Shown here: piece after piece, positions 61,780-64,000 of the stretch | How the letters are laid out: each line of letters opens with the position of its first letter | Position numbering within the stretch: position 1 is the stretch's first letter | NCBI RefSeq assembly: GCF_003957255.1 | Contig: NZ_QDIE01000002.1 | Span: 1 to 64,000, forward strand | DNA length: 64,000 nt | From: Actinotignum sanguinis | Lineage (GTDB): Bacteria; Actinomycetota; Actinomycetes; Actinomycetales; Actinomycetaceae | Direction: 5' to 3' | Notes under the pieces: model-generated | Databases searched by the model: none | Told to the model about the DNA's origin: nothing | What the model saw: only the letters and a program-made list of their open reading frames with translations | Program-made: the position numbers and the translations under genes

Positions 61780-62235
61780 CTATCCAGCGCTCACTATCCG
61801 CGCCATTTCCCGGTGCCAGATGCGCGCGTCCAGGAAGGGCTCGCGGGCGGTGAGTTCGTAGCCGAGGGCCCGGTAGAAGCCGATTTTGTCCTCTTGAGCA
61901 TCGAGGACAATGCGCACCTGCCCGGCGTGTCCGAATTCGCGCAGCGCGATCTGGGCCGCGGCCTCACAGGCGACACGGCCCACGCCCAGCCCGCGGGCGC
62001 AGTGGCGTACGCACACCCGCCCCAGGTGTACAACGCCCTCATCGGTTGCGTATACCCGCGCGGTTCCGAGTGCTTCACCCGCTGTGTTTTCGACGACGAC
62101 GTGGTGGGCGCGTTCGTCTATATCGTCAAGTTCTTCTTCCAGCAGCACGCCCTGCTCCCCGCAAAAGACTTCGATGCGGAGGGCGCGCGCCCGCTCCAGG
62201 TCTCCCTCGCGGCAACGTAGCTGCGCCGTCGTCAT
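61780..62235 (-). CDS. GNAT-family N-acetyltransferase
   Basis: 151 residues from the ATG at 62235, which overlaps the rluA-type gene stop by 4 bp (ATGA); a longer frame to 62355 is an Arg-rich extension. Single GNAT domain with VEVF-type N-terminus (IEVFCGEQGVLLEEELDDID), acetyl-CoA loop RHCARGLGVGRVACEAA and FYRALGYELTAREPFLDA. It resembles ElaA/YjcF-type acetyltransferases. Substrate unknown. Confidence 0.85.
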   Translation of the reverse strand: MTTAQLRCREGDLERARALRIEVFCGEQGVLLEEELDDIDERAHHVVVENTAGEALGTARVYATDEGVVHLGRVCVRHCARGLGVGRVACEAAAQIALREFGHAGQVRIVLDAQEDKIGFYRALGYELTAREPFLDARIWHREMARIVSAG

Positions 62236-63152
62236 GAAAAAACTCCCGCTCGCATACGTTCGAGCGCGGTGGCGAGATCCGCCGGGTAGGGGGCCTCGAA
62301 TTCGCGCCAGCTGCCGTCCGGGTGTTCGAAGCCGAGATGGGTGGCGTGCAGCCACTGGCGGGTCAGACCGAGCGTTTCGCTCAGCCCCGGATCGGCCCCG
62401 TAGGTGGCATCGCCCACGCAGGGGTGGCCGAGGGCCGACATATGCACCCGAATCTGGTGGGTGCGTCCCGTTTCCAGGTGAACCTGGAGGAGGCTACCTC
62501 CGGCCATCGCTTCGAGGGTGTCATAGTGCGTGACGGAATGGCGCCCATCCGCGCGCACCCCCATTTTCCACTGGTGGCGCGGATCGCGCCCGATAGGGGC
62601 ATCTACGGTACCGGAAAGCGGGTCGGGATGCCCTTGGACGAGGGCATGATAGATTTTTTCCGGAACGCGCTGACGGAACTCATCCTTGAGCAGCACGTAG
62701 GCGCGTTCGGATTTGGCCACCACCATACACCCGGAGGTTCCCACATCTAAGCGATGCACAATCCCCTTGCGTTCGGCCGGGCCGTAGGCGGAGAGTTGCA
62801 CCCCGGCGTTCATAAGAGCGCCCAGGACGTCCGGGCCGGTGAAGTTGAGGGAAGGGTGGGCGGCCAGACCTGCCGGTTTATCCACCACCACGAGATCCCC
62901 ATCCTCGTAGAGGATGGGGATGGTGACGTCGCCCCCGCGCGGGGCAACGGTGCGCGGGGTTGGGATATTGATTTCTAGAATGCTCTGCGCGCGCAGCCGA
63001 ACTGATTTCGCCACCGGGTTACCGTCCAGGAGCACGTCCCCGGTATCGATCAGGCGCTGTACTTCGGCGCGCGAAAGGCCGGTGAGACGCGCGATAGCGG
63101 CATCAATGCGTGCGTCGGTGAATTCTTCCGTGACCGGATAGGTCCGCCACAT
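62232..63152 (-). CDS. RluA-family pseudouridine synthase (RluD-like)
   Basis: 306 residues from the ATG at 63152, 1 bp after the lspA stop. N-terminal S4 domain (ARLTGLSRAEVQRLIDTGDVLLDG) and a catalytic domain with HRLDVGTSG (catalytic Asp), VVVDKPAGLAAHP and LETGRTHQIRVHM. It isomerises uridines in large ribosomal RNA or tRNA; the RluD branch acts on 23S rRNA positions 1911-1917. Confidence 0.92.
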   Translation of the reverse strand: MWRTYPVTEEFTDARIDAAIARLTGLSRAEVQRLIDTGDVLLDGNPVAKSVRLRAQSILEINIPTPRTVAPRGGDVTIPILYEDGDLVVVDKPAGLAAHPSLNFTGPDVLGALMNAGVQLSAYGPAERKGIVHRLDVGTSGCMVVAKSERAYVLLKDEFRQRVPEKIYHALVQGHPDPLSGTVDAPIGRDPRHQWKMGVRADGRHSVTHYDTLEAMAGGSLLQVHLETGRTHQIRVHMSALGHPCVGDATYGADPGLSETLGLTRQWLHATHLGFEHPDGSWREFEAPYPADLATALERMRAGVFS

Positions 63153-63153
63153 G

Positions 63154-63762
63154 CTAGTCGCCTCGCTCGGGGCTACCCGGTGCGGGCACAGAATCTGATG
63201 GACGCACCGCATCTGCCGACCGGGAAACTGGAAGCGCTCCGGTATCCGCAGTCGCGCCAGAATCCGCTGATTCCGAAGCTGCGCCGTCGTTCATCAAGAA
63301 CGCTACCGCGATCATGATCACGGCCCCGGCCACCAGCGCAATATCGGCCACGTTCCCTACGAACCAGTCGAAGTAGGCGATGAAATCGACCACGTGCCCG
63401 GCGAAACCGCCCGGTTCGAAGAAGATACGGTCGATGAGGTTACCGGCCGCGCCACCCCACATGAGGGCAAGACCGACACCAATCCACCGGTGACGTACCC
63501 GCGCCGCGAGGGCGGGGAAGACCGCGAGCACCACAACCAGCGCGATGACGGTGATAACGCGGGTGGAATTTGCCCCCAGAGAGAATGCTGCACCCGGGTT
63601 AAAGACCAGGTGCAGCCCGAGGGCATCCCCCACAATGGCGATACGCTCCGTTTGGCTGAGGTTAGCGATGGCCCACTGCTTCGTGAGTTGGTCGATGGCC
63701 ACAACGGCCAGCGCCCCCACGAGGATGAGGAACCACGAGGTGCTTCGCCTCACCATACGCAC
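63154..63762 (-). CDS. lspA: Lipoprotein signal peptidase II
   Basis: A 202-residue aspartic membrane peptidase with four helices. Hallmarks: DQLTKQWA, FNPGAAFSLG, GNLIDRIF (catalytic Asp), HVVDFIAYFDWFVGNVADIAL (second catalytic Asp). A C-terminal Ser/Ala/Asp tail of about 45 residues extends beyond the usual end. It cleaves prolipoproteins such as the ZnuA and RbsB-like proteins here. The GTG start is coupled to the upstream divIVA stop (TAGTG); an ATG lies 6 bp further in. Confidence 0.94.
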   Translation of the reverse strand: MRMVRRSTSWFLILVGALAVVAIDQLTKQWAIANLSQTERIAIVGDALGLHLVFNPGAAFSLGANSTRVITVIALVVVLAVFPALAARVRHRWIGVGLALMWGGAAGNLIDRIFFEPGGFAGHVVDFIAYFDWFVGNVADIALVAGAVIMIAVAFLMNDGAASESADSGATADTGALPVSRSADAVRPSDSVPAPGSPERGD

Positions 63763-64000
63763 TAGTTACGAGCTTCGGGTTCCTGCGCGCCAGAATCGAC
63801 GTTGGCGAGCAGCGTCTCGAGGTAGCTGTGCAGCCGCGTGCGGTAATCACGCTCGAAGTCACGCAGCTCGGAGATCTTGCGCTCCACCAAACCGCGTTCC
63901 TGCTCCAGCTGGGCCAGCGTGCGGTTGGACTGAGCTTCGGCATCCTCGATGATCTTGGCGCTGCGGGTTTCCGCATCCTGGATCTTCTGAGCTTTCTCAG
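63762..64000 (-). CDS. DivIVA/Wag31-type cell-division protein, C-terminal end
   Basis: The last 79 codons of a coiled-coil protein whose start lies beyond the window. The sequence KAQKIQDAETRSAKIIEDAE, the E/R-rich helix and the end DYRTRLHSYLETLLANV match the C-terminal part of DivIVA/Wag31 proteins that mark the growing pole in actinobacteria. The stop TAG shares its last base with the lspA start. The order divIVA-lspA-rluA-dnaE is typical for the class. Confidence 0.85.
   Translation of the reverse strand, partial: EKAQKIQDAETRSAKIIEDAEAQSNRTLAQLEQERGLVERKISELRDFERDYRTRLHSYLETLLANVDSGAQEPEARN

Noticed and set aside
1-64000. CRISPR array or restriction/defence island
   Set aside because: No regularly spaced direct repeats with unique spacers and no nuclease, methylase or toxin-antitoxin genes were seen; the single methyltransferase at 22519 is small-molecule type.

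Overview
The window reads as a chromosomal segment of a high-GC Gram-positive actinobacterium, most likely an Actinomycetaceae-type organism (Actinomyces / Trueperella / Actinotignum relatives). The reasons are an LPXTG sortase-anchored surface protein, actinobacterial signature families (DUF3052, DUF3145, homodimeric AceE, a DivIVA/Wag31 end), GTG and TTG starts, and a FemX / MurJ / ATP-grasp peptidoglycan group. The species cannot be named from sequence alone.

Layout. 1-3044: the 3' end of an unrecognised gene, then a large alanine-rich coiled-coil LPXTG surface protein closed by a strong terminator. 3205-8745 (minus): a coiled-coil protein of the zinc-ribbon DUF164 family lacking its cysteines, a Nif3-family protein, a CocE-like hydrolase and a POT peptide transporter whose 5' end looks frameshifted. 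9054-17459: an aldo/keto reductase, tRNA-Val, DUF3052 divergent from aceE, and a heterodimeric ABC exporter. 17456-23361 (mostly minus): small housekeeping and hypothetical genes, including a HAD phosphatase, a YciO-like protein, an ACP-like protein, DUF3145, peptide deformylase, tRNA-Asn, a cupin and a methyltransferase.

23400-41740 is a carbon-acquisition island, visibly more AT-rich than its flanks. It holds three modules: (i) a LacI-controlled ribose-type sugar ABC transporter with a terminal 444-residue protein I do not recognise; (ii) a GntR-controlled truncated inositol-type pathway (IolA, IolC, an aldolase-like protein, a GntP permease) with no IolG/E/D/B; (iii) an IclR-linked L-fuconate-type module (FucD-like enolase-superfamily dehydratase, GntP permease, DHDPS-family aldolase). 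Modules ii and iii start at an acid intermediate and each carries its own GntP permease, which suggests direct uptake of sugar acids. A decayed segment with repeats resembling an IS21-type end and a tRNA-Met lie between ii and iii.

41766-64000 returns to core genes: dnaG, dgt, dusB (with an octapeptide-repeat insertion), a PRC-barrel protein, YibE/F, a FemX-like transferase, MurJ, an ATP-grasp ligase, an S4 protein, glycyl-tRNA synthetase, and one long minus-strand run divIVA-lspA-rluA-GNAT-dnaE-znuA-znuC-znuB-zur-membrane protein. I saw no CRISPR array, rRNA, intact insertion sequence or prophage. The most promising unexplained items are the 444-residue protein of the LacI module, the two acid-entry pathways, and the frameshifted start of the peptide transporter.
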